Below, in pieces: positions 27,004-36,990 of a DNA stretch of 64,000 nucleotides (positions are counted from its first letter, which is position 1; each line of letters begins with the position of its first letter). A model generated the notes under the pieces. It saw only the letters and a program-made list of their open reading frames with translations, did not search any database and was not told the DNA's origin. A program made the translations under genes and the position numbers. Origin of the DNA: CAYPIE01 sp964410665 (GTDB lineage Bacteria; Planctomycetota; Planctomycetia; Gemmatales; Gemmataceae); NCBI GenBank assembly GCA_964410665.1, contig CAYPIE010000012.1, forward strand, positions 1 through 64,000, given 5' to 3'.

Positions 27004-30000
27004 ATGGCCAGTCTTACCGCCGCGAATCTCACTACCGCATTGCCGAGCCGTTTGGAGGCCAAGTTCACCGCCCTGGAAAAACGCATTCGCAGCCGGCGTT
27101 TGTGGCGTGGCCTCAGCTGGGTGGTGCTCGTCCAGTTGTTGGTCGCGGCAGGGCTGGTGGCCTTGGACGCGGCCATCGCGATCCCGTTGGGGGGCCGGGT
27201 CGGCTGTCTGGCTGGTTGGGTGGCGTTGGGGATCGGGCTGGTCTGGATCAAAGTGGTGCACCCGCTCAGCCAGGCGATCCCGCGGGAAGATCTCGCGGTG
27301 TTAGTCGAGGACGAGTATCCCATCCTGGCCGAGCGACTGTCGACGACCATTAGTCTGCAACAGCACGCTGGGGCGGGCAACGGCTCCCCTCGGCTGATTC
27401 GCATGCTGGCCCGCGAGACCGAACAGCGGACCCGGCGGATTCATTTTGATGCGACCGTGCCGTGGACGGGCACGATTGGGCTGGGGGCCATCGCTCTGGC
27501 TTTGTTCCTGGGCACGCTTACTGGGGTGACGGTGCTGCCGCACAGCAAAGAGCATGTGCGTCGCTTCTTACTGCCTTGGTATACGCCACCGGTCGAGGTA
27601 CCGTATCGGCTGGTGGTCACCTCGGGCAGTCCGACCGTGAAACGGGGTGAGAATATGACCCTGTCAGGGTATCTGGAAGCCACAGCGGCCGAGGCCGAGC
27701 TGCCGGGGACGGTCGAGGTCCGCTTACGCAGCCTGGACGGCCAGATCGAGACGCTGCCGATGGTGTCCAAAGGCGAACAGGTTTACGCCTTACAGCGGAC
27801 GCAGGTGGTGTCGACATTTGACTATCGGCTTGAGGCAGGGCCATTGGCAAGCGCGTGGCAACGGGTCCAGGTGGTCGACCCCGTGGAGTTGACTGGGGAG
27901 ACCCACACCTTGATTGAGATGCCTGCCTATGCCCGCCGTCCAGAACAAGCGGAGCAGCGGATCGATGGTTTACAAGACCTAGAAGTATGGCAATACGGTA
28001 AAGTGACCTTCCAGCTTCAGTTTAATCAGCCACCCGAGCGTGCCTACTTTGCCTGGCGGCCGGTGGTGGGGGCTGAGGAAGGTATCGGGGAGGTGCTCCG
28101 CAAGTACTGGCCGATTCAACTCAAGGGTTCATTGGGCAGTCAGACGCATGTTCCTACGGAGACCGGTACGCTCACCTTGCACATGGAATCCCGCTCAGGG
28201 GTGTCGTCGGAAGTCTCTCCCTTCCGGCTCAAGGTACGCATTGACCAGCCGCCGCGATTTACCCGGGTGCAAGGAGTCACCGAGGAACCTCGAGAGGTTC
28301 GCCCGCAGGAGGTGGTCCCGATTGCGTTTGCCGCGGATGATGATCTGGGAATTACCGCGGTCGAGGTCGAGTATCGCATCAACGATGGACCAATCCAGAC
28401 CGAAGCGATCGTGCTCCAGCGTCCCACCCTGGTCGAGGCGACCGGCTCGCATGGTTTGGCGTTGAAAGATCGGGTCCAGCAGGGGGATCGCCTTTTCTTT
28501 CGTCTCAAAGCCCGCGATATCCGCGATCTGCCCGAACATGGGTTAACGCCACAGGAGGTCTATTTTCCCAGCGACGGTCATTGGTCGGAGTTGCGCATTG
28601 ACCGAGATGCAGCCTCCTTGAAAGAGCAGGAGATTGCCGCCCAGCAAGCCCAATTACGTAAGCAACTGCAGGCATTGATCCAGTCGGTGCAACGCGAGCA
28701 GCGAGGCGTTTACAAGTTGCGGATGGAAACCCGTGATCATCCGGTGCTCGATAACGAGCACAAAGATGATCTCAAGGACTTGCAAGAGGTCCACCAAGGG
28801 AATCAGGATCAGCTGCAGCGGATGATCCGCGATCTCGAGGCGACCCCGGAACTTGGTACCTTGCTCGAACCGTTACGGGCGGTGCAACAGGAGCCGATGA
28901 AGGCCGCTGCCAAGCATCTCGACCAGGCCAACCGAGCGACCCAATTCGGCCAACGCAATGATCAGCTCGAGCAGGCGGATCAACATCTGGAAGCGGCGCT
29001 GAAGCGGCTTGAACAACTTCGCCAGGCCAGTGAAGAGCTGGCCCAGCAACGCCGTGATCGCAACACCTTAGAGCGTCTGCAACAACAGCAGCAATCCCTG
29101 GCCGAGCAGGCTGCTCAGGCCAAGTCGCCCGAAGCATTACGCCGGTTACAAGCGGCCCAGCAGGAAATTGCCCGCCAGCTGGAGGAATTGACCCAGAAAA
29201 GTCCCCGGTTGCGTGCCGCCGCCGAGGCCAAGCAAAATGCGCAAGCTCTGAAGCTTGCCGATCGCGCCCAACAACTGGCTGAGGATCAACGTTCGCTGGC
29301 CCAGAGTATCGACAAGACTGAGCAGGCCCAACGTGCCGAACAGCTGGCCGAACTGGGCAAACAACAGGAGCAACTCAACCAGCAGATCGAACAACTGGCC
29401 CAGCAAACCCAAAGCGCGACACGGGCTGCCCAGACCCGACCTCTCGACCAAGAGAGTTCCCGCCAGGCTCAGCAGGCACTGAAACAAAGTGACATTTATG
29501 AGGCCATGAAAGAGCAATCCAATGCTGCACGCGAGCTCGAACGGTTGGCCGCAGCGTTGGAACGAGCCGCGGCCCAGGCCGATGATCCCCGCGAAATGGC
29601 CCGGCAACTGGCACGGTTGCAAGAAGACCTGCGTAAGCGTCTGGCCGATGCTACTCGACGGCAAGCGCTGGCTGAGCTCCCCGAGGAGAAGCGGCAGTCG
29701 CTTGCAGGTGAACAACGAGCTTTGCAAGCTGCTTTGGAGCAACTGCCGGTGCCCCACGACGATGCGGCCGTGCGCGAAGCACACCAGGAAGTGGTTCGCC
29801 AGGCGGAGCGGACACGTGAAGCCCTGGACAACCAGGCGACCGAAACGCGTCAAGCCGATGAGCAGATGGGAGCGACGCGGGATGCCCTGAAGCAGTTGGC
29901 GATGAAACTGCCCACCAAGGCGGAACTCGACCGTCGGGCCCGGGCCGCGGTCAATGCAATGAAAACGCGTCAAGATCAGCTTGCCGCGGCGGTGCGCGAG

Positions 30001-32739
30001 CAGGCTCAGTCGCTGGCCAAGCAGGACCCCAATGCCGCGGCCACGCGTGCAGCACTTGCCGACAAGTTGCAGGAAGCGGTGCGTGAGCAGGCCGAGGTGG
30101 CGACCAAACTGGCGAAGCTGGAGGTTCCACGGGCCCACCGAGATCGGTGGCAACGAACCCAACAGGCGGTCATGCAAGCGCTGAGCGATCTGCTCAATGC
30201 TCATCCCCAGGATGTTACCGCCACGCAGGAACGCGCGGCCCGAGAGCTGGGTCGCTTGCAACAGGCGCTGCATCAGAAAACGCCTGCGGATGAGCAGGCA
30301 CGCAAACTGATGCGTGAGCAGCAGGCGTTGACCGATGATGCCAAACGTGTTGCGGAGAATCCGAGCCCAGGTCAGGCCGAGCGAAATCCGTTGATCACTC
30401 GGCAGCAGCAACTCCGCGAACAGCTCGAGCAGCTCGATGCTCCGGAAGCCCCGAACCGTCTGGCCACTGCCCAAGAAGCCCTTCAACAAGCTGAACAGGC
30501 CGCCCGCGATCCCGACCCGACGGTCCTGGCCCAAGCCAGCCAAGCGGCCGCTCAGCAACTCGAGCAACTGGCCGCCCAGATGCAGGGGCAGGAAACGAAT
30601 GCTGCCCGAGCTGAGCGGCTTGCTCGGAAGCAAGCCGATGCGGCCACCGAGGCCGAACGTTTAGCCAAGAAGCCCCCGGAACCCAATGCCCAGCTGGCTG
30701 CCCGGAAACGTGCGCAACAGTTGCAACGCGAAACCGAGCAGTTGCAGGGGGGAGCCCAGGGGCAACGTGAAAAGCAAAAGGCCTTGGAAGCTCTGCGTCG
30801 CTTGGAACGAAGCCCGCCGCAGGAGCGGGTTGCAGCCGAGTCCGAAGCCGCGCAAGCACTACGCCGACTTGCGGACAAACTGGCACAGCGGGATACCCCG
30901 GCCGCACAGGCGGCCGAGATTGCCCGACAACAACGTCAGCTGGCGGACCAAGCGAGCCAAGCCAACCGCAACCAAGGCCCGGCGATGGCCAACCGTCAGG
31001 CCGATTTAGCGCGTCGCACGGAGCAACTTGCTCAAGAAACGCCGAATCCCCCGGAGGCTGCCCGCCAAGCTCTGGAGCCGATGCAGCAGGCTCGTGAACA
31101 GCTTGAGCAAGGACCACCGCCCGCGGCCGAGGAGGCTCTCAAGCAAGCTGCCAAGGCCGCCGAGCAGCTTGCTCGTGCGTTGGGACCGCAATCGCCAGCC
31201 CCGCCAGAGGCCAAACAACCAACCAGCGAACGGCTGGCCGAACGCTTGGCCGAGGCTCAGCGGGAACTGGCGGAACAGACCAAACAGGCAGCCGACCAAG
31301 CCGGTGAGGCTCGCCAACAAGCATTGCAACAAGCGGCCCGGCAACAGGCAGAATTGAACCGGCAAGCCGAGCAGCTTCGCTCCCCGGAACAGGCCCGCGC
31401 GATTGCCCAAGCTCGCTCGGCCATGAATCAGGCCGAGCGAGCTCTGACGGAGCAAGACGCGACTCGAGCCCAGCAACAGCAGCAACAGGCGACTCAGGCA
31501 CTGGAGCAGTTGGCCCAACAAGCTCGGGCCAATCCGTCGGGAACGCCGCCGGCCGCTGACTCCGCGGGCCAGCTCAATCTGCCCACCAAGGACCAAGCCG
31601 AACAGGCGCGTGAACTCGCTCGGCAACAACGGCTGCTGCGCGAACAGTCCTTGCGGGCTCTGGATCAACTCAACCGGCAGGCCCGGGACCAGTCCGCCTC
31701 GGGGCAAAATCCCGTTGGCGATCTGGCCCAGCGCCAGGAACAACTCGCCGAGGACGCCGAAGAACTGGCACGCTCGAGCACACAGCAACAAGGGGCTCAG
31801 GCTGCCTCGTCCCAACAGGCGCGACAGGCGGCCCAAGCGGCGCGGCAAGCCAACCAGCAACTGCAGCGTGGGGAACTGAAAGCCGCCCAGGAACTGGGGC
31901 GGATGGTGACGCAACGGCTGCAACAACTGGCACAGGCCCAGCCCGACACCGACATGGGTCGGCGGGCGCGTCAGCTCGCCGAGCGGCAAGAATCGCTCCA
32001 GCGTGGACTGCAGCCCCATCTGGACAATCGCCAAGCGGCTCGGGCCCAGCAGACCATGCGACAACAACAACTTCAAGATGAAGCCGCCCGACTGGGCGAA
32101 CGCTTTGACCAATTAGCGCAGGGTGAGAATCGTCCGCAAGCCCGAGCGGCGGAACAAGCGGCCCGGGCAGCCAGCCGGGCCCAACAGGCGATGAGCCAGG
32201 CCAGTGCGGCTGCCCAGGGGAATCGCCCTGAGGACAGTGCCCGGTCGCGACAACAGGCGGCGAAGTCGCTTGAAGAAGCGGCACGTTTGGCCCAACAAGC
32301 CGCGGGCCAGGATCCGGGAAATCCCCCCGATGCGAACACGCGAGAGCTCGGCCAGTCCTTGGAAAATGCTCAGCAAGGGATGGCTCAGGCCAAGCAACAG
32401 CTGAACCAGGGCCAGTCGGACTCGGCTGGCAAGGCAATGCAGCAAGCCGGCCAGGCACTCAGCCGGGCTGCCCAGCAGATGATGGCGAATCGTTCACCCA
32501 GTCAGCCCAGTGGCACTCCCAGGGAGGGTGGTGCGCCTGGCAACAACACCGGCACCGACCCAGCTCCGGTCGATTTGTCTTTGCTGGGTAAGGATGCGAA
32601 AAAGTATTCGGGCAAGGCTTGGGGCGAGCTCCCAGGAGAACTGCAGACCCAGATTATCCAGGACATGCGTGCTCGCTACGGTGAGGATTACGCTCGAGCA
32701 ATCCGCTACTACTTTGAGCAGACCGCGGAGCAGAAATGA
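27004..32739 (+). CDS. Giant DUF4175-type membrane protein with long Gln/Ala-rich coiled coil
   Basis: 1,911 residues from ATG 27004. The N-terminus has membrane segments at about 40-58, 65-85 and 152-175, then an Ig-like extracytoplasmic region to about 530 (PYRLVVTSGSPTVKRGENMT, FAADDDLGITAVEVEYRIND), the arrangement of DUF4175 proteins. From about 540 to 1,840 it is an almost continuous heptad-like helix, extremely rich in Gln, Ala, Glu and Arg (LEQLAQQ-like repeats), followed by a short end with YSGKAWGELPGELQTQIIQD, a sequence common at the end of planctomycete members. It could span the periplasm or form a large scaffold. It is the first of three genes on the same strand. Confidence 0.8.
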   Translation: MASLTAANLTTALPSRLEAKFTALEKRIRSRRLWRGLSWVVLVQLLVAAGLVALDAAIAIPLGGRVGCLAGWVALGIGLVWIKVVHPLSQAIPREDLAVLVEDEYPILAERLSTTISLQQHAGAGNGSPRLIRMLARETEQRTRRIHFDATVPWTGTIGLGAIALALFLGTLTGVTVLPHSKEHVRRFLLPWYTPPVEVPYRLVVTSGSPTVKRGENMTLSGYLEATAAEAELPGTVEVRLRSLDGQIETLPMVSKGEQVYALQRTQVVSTFDYRLEAGPLASAWQRVQVVDPVELTGETHTLIEMPAYARRPEQAEQRIDGLQDLEVWQYGKVTFQLQFNQPPERAYFAWRPVVGAEEGIGEVLRKYWPIQLKGSLGSQTHVPTETGTLTLHMESRSGVSSEVSPFRLKVRIDQPPRFTRVQGVTEEPREVRPQEVVPIAFAADDDLGITAVEVEYRINDGPIQTEAIVLQRPTLVEATGSHGLALKDRVQQGDRLFFRLKARDIRDLPEHGLTPQEVYFPSDGHWSELRIDRDAASLKEQEIAAQQAQLRKQLQALIQSVQREQRGVYKLRMETRDHPVLDNEHKDDLKDLQEVHQGNQDQLQRMIRDLEATPELGTLLEPLRAVQQEPMKAAAKHLDQANRATQFGQRNDQLEQADQHLEAALKRLEQLRQASEELAQQRRDRNTLERLQQQQQSLAEQAAQAKSPEALRRLQAAQQEIARQLEELTQKSPRLRAAAEAKQNAQALKLADRAQQLAEDQRSLAQSIDKTEQAQRAEQLAELGKQQEQLNQQIEQLAQQTQSATRAAQTRPLDQESSRQAQQALKQSDIYEAMKEQSNAARELERLAAALERAAAQADDPREMARQLARLQEDLRKRLADATRRQALAELPEEKRQSLAGEQRALQAALEQLPVPHDDAAVREAHQEVVRQAERTREALDNQATETRQADEQMGATRDALKQLAMKLPTKAELDRRARAAVNAMKTRQDQLAAAVREQAQSLAKQDPNAAATRAALADKLQEAVREQAEVATKLAKLEVPRAHRDRWQRTQQAVMQALSDLLNAHPQDVTATQERAARELGRLQQALHQKTPADEQARKLMREQQALTDDAKRVAENPSPGQAERNPLITRQQQLREQLEQLDAPEAPNRLATAQEALQQAEQAARDPDPTVLAQASQAAAQQLEQLAAQMQGQETNAARAERLARKQADAATEAERLAKKPPEPNAQLAARKRAQQLQRETEQLQGGAQGQREKQKALEALRRLERSPPQERVAAESEAAQALRRLADKLAQRDTPAAQAAEIARQQRQLADQASQANRNQGPAMANRQADLARRTEQLAQETPNPPEAARQALEPMQQAREQLEQGPPPAAEEALKQAAKAAEQLARALGPQSPAPPEAKQPTSERLAERLAEAQRELAEQTKQAADQAGEARQQALQQAARQQAELNRQAEQLRSPEQARAIAQARSAMNQAERALTEQDATRAQQQQQQATQALEQLAQQARANPSGTPPAADSAGQLNLPTKDQAEQARELARQQRLLREQSLRALDQLNRQARDQSASGQNPVGDLAQRQEQLAEDAEELARSSTQQQGAQAASSQQARQAAQAARQANQQLQRGELKAAQELGRMVTQRLQQLAQAQPDTDMGRRARQLAERQESLQRGLQPHLDNRQAARAQQTMRQQQLQDEAARLGERFDQLAQGENRPQARAAEQAARAASRAQQAMSQASAAAQGNRPEDSARSRQQAAKSLEEAARLAQQAAGQDPGNPPDANTRELGQSLENAQQGMAQAKQQLNQGQSDSAGKAMQQAGQALSRAAQQMMANRSPSQPSGTPREGGAPGNNTGTDPAPVDLSLLGKDAKKYSGKAWGELPGELQTQIIQDMRARYGEDYARAIRYYFEQTAEQK

Positions 32740-33012
32740 AACAGCTGCATGTATCCGTGCCGCGGCATGCGCGCTTGTGCCGTACTCGGTGGACTCAGGC
32801 CGCATGGTCGCGTTCAAGCAAGCGGATCGATGCCTGTGATCGCGGCGTGGGCCCCGCGGTCGAGGAGTGCTTCTTTAGAGTGGATAATTTGCTTGGGTTG
32901 GGCGTTTTGGGAACTTTGAGGCGTTTTTAGGAAGTAGGCGAAGTTGTCATCAGGTGGGCTATATCGTACGCTTCTAGCGGAATCGTGTCGATGAACCTGA
33001 GGGGAGCCTACT

Positions 33013-34101
33013 GTGACGCCGACCAGTGTCGGGACGAATGAGCGCGTTTGTCCGCGTTGCAAAACCGTGTCGGCTGGGCGGGCGGCTTGTGTCCGGTGTG
33101 GGCAGCGGCTGGCGGAAACCGCCGTCGATGCCACTCGCCCGCCCCGATTACAAACGCGTTTGCCCCCCTATCCCGGGGTCAACTGGATTGAACGCTGTCT
33201 AGTTGCCCTGATGCTGGCGCAGGGCATCTACTTTGGCGTACGTCTGCTATACCATTCGCTAGCGCAGGAAGTTCCGGTTCTCGGTGAGTTCAACAGTGTG
33301 TTCTTGAGTAGCTTGTCGGAGCAAATCCTCCAAGTTTCGGCCATGTTGGTGGCAGCGCTGGCGACTTGCGGCGGTCATGCGTATGGCTTGTTGGTGGGTT
33401 CACTGATGGGGCTGGTCAATGCCGGGCTGTTATTGCTGACGGCCCGAGCCCTCAACGGGACGATCACCCCCGAGCAGTGGATCGGTTTCCCACTCTTGCA
33501 GCTCTTGGCGGGCATGCTGGGCGGCGCCACGGCCATGCGCATTTGGCGTCCCTTTCGTTCGTTACCCAATTTGGAGCTCCGCGAGGATCCGAACCGCGAC
33601 TCCGAGACACTGTTGCAGCAAGCCTATGTCCCGCCGGTGCGTTGGGGCCGGGTGTTGTGCGGGACGGCCATCGCGGTGGGCGGCTCGTGTTGGGCTCATC
33701 AGATTAGCGAGTTTTTGAATCGGTCGGCGGCCCAAGCGGCCGGCGGTGGGCTGTACTATTCCTCCTTTTTTGTCTGGGAGATCGCCACGCTCTTGGTCAT
33801 CTTCGGGGGTGCTTGGGCGGGGGGGACCACCGGCTGTGGGCTCAAACAAGGGATCCTCACCGGCATTCTGACCGCGTCGATCCTGATGGGCTTAGTCCAT
33901 ACGGTTGGTCTGGAGCAGTTCCAGGCTTACAATCTTGTGTTAGAACAGTTTAAGGTCCCGACCGAAGGCGGTCTTGCTCCCAGAGATTTGTTTCTGTACG
34001 TCGGCGGTAACACCTTTTTGGCGTCGATCTTTGGCGGTTGGCTTGGCGGACAACTGCTGCCCCCGCTGCTTCGTCGCCGCAAGAGTTTGCCGTGGGAGTG
34101 A
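33013..34101 (+). CDS. Zinc-ribbon multi-pass membrane protein, hypothetical
   Basis: 362 residues from GTG 33013, with GAGGGGAG just upstream. The N-terminus is a zinc ribbon with two CxxC knuckles (CPRCKTVSAGRAACVRCGQRL in part: CPRCK ... CVRCG). About six or seven hydrophobic segments follow, starting near residue 60 (LVALMLAQGIYFGVRLLY), including VSAMLVAALATCGG, LLVGSLMGLVNAGLLLLT, VLCGTAIAVGGSCWA, LLVIFGGAWAGGTTGC and the end FLASIFGGWLGGQLL. No transporter or enzyme family is recognised. It is 34 bases upstream of the cysteine-cluster gene and probably cotranscribed with it. Confidence 0.7.
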   Translation: MTPTSVGTNERVCPRCKTVSAGRAACVRCGQRLAETAVDATRPPRLQTRLPPYPGVNWIERCLVALMLAQGIYFGVRLLYHSLAQEVPVLGEFNSVFLSSLSEQILQVSAMLVAALATCGGHAYGLLVGSLMGLVNAGLLLLTARALNGTITPEQWIGFPLLQLLAGMLGGATAMRIWRPFRSLPNLELREDPNRDSETLLQQAYVPPVRWGRVLCGTAIAVGGSCWAHQISEFLNRSAAQAAGGGLYYSSFFVWEIATLLVIFGGAWAGGTTGCGLKQGILTGILTASILMGLVHTVGLEQFQAYNLVLEQFKVPTEGGLAPRDLFLYVGGNTFLASIFGGWLGGQLLPPLLRRRKSLPWE

Positions 34102-34135
34102 CTGGGGCCGCACCTACGGCTTCAGGCGGTGAGAG

Positions 34136-35401
34136 ATGGGTATGGGAATGCCGGTTCGCACCCTTCCGGTGCTTGAGAACTGGGACTGTCAAGGATGCAC
34201 CGATTGCTGTCGGGAATACTTGGTCCGAGTGACCGAAGAAGAACGCCAGCGTATCGAGCAACAGGGCTGGGAGAACGACCCCCACTTGCAGGGGGTGTCC
34301 CCATTTCAGTGGAAGGGTTGGTTCGGCAAACGCCGGGCCTTTCTGAACCAGCATAAGGATGGGGCGTGTGTCTTTTTAGCCGAAGATGGCCGCTGTCAGA
34401 TTCATGCCAAGTTTGGTGCGGTGGCCAAGCCTTTGGCATGTCGTGTTTATCCGTTTATGCTAGTCCCTACCGGTGATCATTGGCGGGTGGGCTTGCGCTA
34501 CTCTTGCCCCTCGGCGAGCCGTGGGGAAGGCCGCCCACTGGCTGAGCACCTGCCCGATCTACGGGTTTACGTCAAGGGGCTCGAACAACAAGAAGCCATT
34601 GACCCATCGACACTGCCGGGTCCACCCACCCACCGTCTTCAGTCGATGAACTGGAGTGACTTCTTTCGCGTTATCCGCGTGCTCAGCGACTTACTCGGAG
34701 ACACTCGGATTCCGGTGGAACGCCGGCTGCGCCGCTGCCTGGCGCTGGCGGCCATGTGTCGCGAGGCTCGCTTTGACAAGGTCACCGGCGGGCGGTTGGC
34801 GGAGTTCTTGCAACTGCTCACCGAGGCGGTCGATGCGGAGGTGCCAGCGGATCCAGAACACGTGGAACCACCCAGCTGGATCGGTCGGATACTGTTTCGC
34901 CAGACCGCTGCGATTTTTCTTCGCAAAGACACCGGTCCACAGCGTGGCCTGTCACGGCATGGTCGCTTGGCCCTGTTCTGGGCCGCCTGGAAGTTTGCCC
35001 GAGGCAGGGGACGCATTCCCCGGCTGCATGCGTCGCTTCCCGAGATTGATTTTGCCCAGCTCGAACAGCCTGCGGGTCCCTTGCCCACCGCGTCCGAACA
35101 GCTGCTTGGCCGCTACTATCAGCTCAAGGTGCAATCGATCCAGTTTTGCGGACCGACCAATTTTCAGTTGCCCCTGTGGGATGGGCTGGCGGCACTGGTT
35201 CTGACCTATCCGGCGATCCAGTGGCTAAGGCGCGCGTGGACCATGCTCGAGCCCGAGGAGGCAGTACGGCGAGCCGTGCGCATCGTCGATGACAATTTCG
35301 GTTTCAATCCCCTGTTCAAATCGTCCCGTAATCGGTTTGCCTTGCAGATTCTGGCCAGTCGCCGCGAACTAGATCGGCTGGTCGCCTGGTATGCCCGCTA
35401 G
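34136..35401 (+). CDS. YkgJ family cysteine-cluster protein
   Basis: 421 residues from ATG 34136 (ATG 34142 and 34148 are also in frame). The N-terminal third matches the YkgJ family of putative metal- or Fe-S-binding proteins: DCQGCTDCCREY, then CVFLAEDGRCQIH and PLACRVYPFML. These Cys positions probably bind Zn or an iron-sulfur cluster. The remaining 300 residues are mostly helical with no recognised domain, making it much longer than the roughly 120-residue basic family, as often seen in planctomycetes. Function is unknown; methylation-related and oxidoreductase roles have been suggested for relatives. It follows the zinc-ribbon membrane gene by 34 bases. Confidence 0.82.
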   Translation: MGMGMPVRTLPVLENWDCQGCTDCCREYLVRVTEEERQRIEQQGWENDPHLQGVSPFQWKGWFGKRRAFLNQHKDGACVFLAEDGRCQIHAKFGAVAKPLACRVYPFMLVPTGDHWRVGLRYSCPSASRGEGRPLAEHLPDLRVYVKGLEQQEAIDPSTLPGPPTHRLQSMNWSDFFRVIRVLSDLLGDTRIPVERRLRRCLALAAMCREARFDKVTGGRLAEFLQLLTEAVDAEVPADPEHVEPPSWIGRILFRQTAAIFLRKDTGPQRGLSRHGRLALFWAAWKFARGRGRIPRLHASLPEIDFAQLEQPAGPLPTASEQLLGRYYQLKVQSIQFCGPTNFQLPLWDGLAALVLTYPAIQWLRRAWTMLEPEEAVRRAVRIVDDNFGFNPLFKSSRNRFALQILASRRELDRLVAWYAR

Positions 35402-35777
35402 TCGATCCTCTCGAAAGAGCGGATAACTGGTTGGCCCCTGGGCTGGCCATCCGCGCGGGCTGCACCGGGTCAAAGCAAGTTCCAAACGGGGTTCACTGGG
35501 TGGCACCTCCGGAGTTTGCGACGGGCGGGGTCGGCCGGCGGCGTGGCTGTAGGTGACCACGCATATACGTTTAGGCGTTGGGTATGGGCGTTTCCTTCTG
35601 AGGCTCGGCGGGTTCACACGCGTCGCTCGGAAAAGGCACATCCGGCGAGATACTGGTGGCACATCTGTCGCAGACCCCGAAAGTGCCACCCCATGCACCA
35701 ATTCGATGGAGATGGTCGACAAGTGGTTCTCGAAAGCGGTCGGCTCGCTCAAGCGGATTGCTAGCACAGTAGTGGCC
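35402..35777. other. Intergenic region between convergent genes
   Basis: About 375 bases. A 7-bp inverted repeat GTGGCAC / GTGCCAC occurs near 35658-35691. Short open frames exist on both strands but lack a ribosome-binding site or any known protein features. No tRNA or familiar RNA structure is seen. Confidence 0.4.
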
Positions 35778-36908
35778 TTAGCCAGAGTGAACTGGGCGAC
35801 GCCGGGCTAGACGCTTGAGGATTTCGATGCCGCGTTCCAGCGTGGGGTCGGTGGCGGCATAGCTCAGGCGGAAGTGCGTATGCTGTTGGCTAAAGGTGCT
35901 ACCGGGGATGATCAGCAAGCTTTCCTGGATTGCCGCACTTACAAACTCTTCATCGGTTCCCCAGGGCGTTTTGGGGAAAAGGTAAAACGCTCCCCCAGAT
36001 CGGTTCAGCTCATAATCCTCCTGCAGGGCTGCGTACACCCGATCGCGTTTGTGGCGGTACTCGTCGAAGACCGCATCCATCGGCGTTTCCAGGGCAGCAA
36101 GGGCGGCGTGTTGCGCGGTGCTGGGCGCACAAATAAAGGTGAACTGCTGTAATTTGCCCATCTCATCGACGATCGCTTTGGGGCCATGAGCATAGCCGAG
36201 CCGCCAACCGGTGAACCCATAAGTCTTGCCAAAACCTTCGACCACGAGCACCTGATCGCTAAACTCGGCCGGCGAACGGGCGGGGTCGTCATAATGGAAC
36301 AAGCGGTAGATCTCATCGGAGATCAACAACACATTGCGTTCGCGAGCTAGCTCGGCCAGTTGCTGCAGCTGTTCCGGTGGCACTACGACTCCGGTCGGGT
36401 TCCCTGGGCTGCCGAACAAAATGACCTTGGTCCGTGGCGTGATGGCATCGCGGACACGATCCAGGTCGATTTCAAAGCTAGGATAGGTGTCGATATAGAC
36501 ATGGGTACCGCCGAGGAGCGTGACCATGTGCGGATAAGCGACAAAGTAGGGGTCAAACAGGATCACCTCATCGCCGGGGTTGACGGTAGCCGCCAGGGCG
36601 AGCAGAAGGGCACCGTTGGTGCCGGAGGTCACGAGCAGCCCACGGTCGGCTTGCCCCAGGCGGGCCTCGATGTCGGCTTTGAGTCGGTTGCGTAGGGCGG
36701 GAATGCCCTGGGTTTGCGTGTAGCCGTTGTGATCGTGCTCGATGGCGGCGATGGCGGCCTGCTTGATCGGAGTCGGCACCGGGAAGTGTGGCTGGCCGAT
36801 GCTAAGATCGACGGGATTGGTGAGATGCTTGGCCAGGTCAAACACCCGGCGGATTCCTGACATCTCAATTGCGGCCATTCGCTGGGCAATCCACTGTTCG
36901 CCGGCCAT
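35778..36908 (-). CDS. PLP-dependent aminotransferase, class I/II (aspartate aminotransferase fold)
   Basis: 376 residues from ATG 36908, chosen because GGAGA lies seven bases upstream; ATG 36923 and 36917 are also in frame. Fold-type I aminotransferase: N-terminal VFDLAKHLTNPVDLSIGQPHFPVP, HNGYTQTQGIPALR, the PLP phosphate contact region LLVTSGTNGALLLAL, GSPGNPTGVVVP, the Asp/Tyr motif ISDEIYRLFHYDD, and the Schiff-base Lys in GFGKTYGFTGWRLGY, with the late carboxylate-binding Arg in HFRLSYA. The usual SK at the Lys is GK. Substrate is likely aspartate, alanine or an aromatic amino acid, but cannot be fixed. A 14-bp perfect palindrome 70 bases upstream may be an operator. Confidence 0.9.
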   Translation of the reverse strand: MAGEQWIAQRMAAIEMSGIRRVFDLAKHLTNPVDLSIGQPHFPVPTPIKQAAIAAIEHDHNGYTQTQGIPALRNRLKADIEARLGQADRGLLVTSGTNGALLLALAATVNPGDEVILFDPYFVAYPHMVTLLGGTHVYIDTYPSFEIDLDRVRDAITPRTKVILFGSPGNPTGVVVPPEQLQQLAELARERNVLLISDEIYRLFHYDDPARSPAEFSDQVLVVEGFGKTYGFTGWRLGYAHGPKAIVDEMGKLQQFTFICAPSTAQHAALAALETPMDAVFDEYRHKRDRVYAALQEDYELNRSGGAFYLFPKTPWGTDEEFVSAAIQESLLIIPGSTFSQQHTHFRLSYAATDPTLERGIEILKRLARRRPVHSG

Positions 36909-36976
36909 GAGAGGCATCTCCATGTGAGGAAGGTTGGCCCGATCGGGTAGTGGGCATCGATGATTGCGACCAAGGT

Positions 36977-36990
36977 CGTGCCATGGCACG
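36977..36990. promoter_or_regulatory. 14-bp perfect palindrome, possible operator
   Basis: CGTGCCATGGCACG is its own reverse complement and lies about 70 bases upstream of the aminotransferase start. It could be a dimeric-regulator binding site; no second copy was noticed in the window. Confidence 0.3.

Noticed and set aside
29146..32112. Long antisense frames over the giant coiled-coil gene
   Set aside because: Their Leu/Gly/Arg-rich translations are mirror images of the Gln/Ala codon bias of the sense gene; no independent evidence.
35369..35767. 132-residue minus-strand frame between the cysteine-cluster and aminotransferase genes
   Set aside because: It overlaps the end of the cysteine-cluster gene, lacks a ribosome-binding site, and resembles no protein I know.
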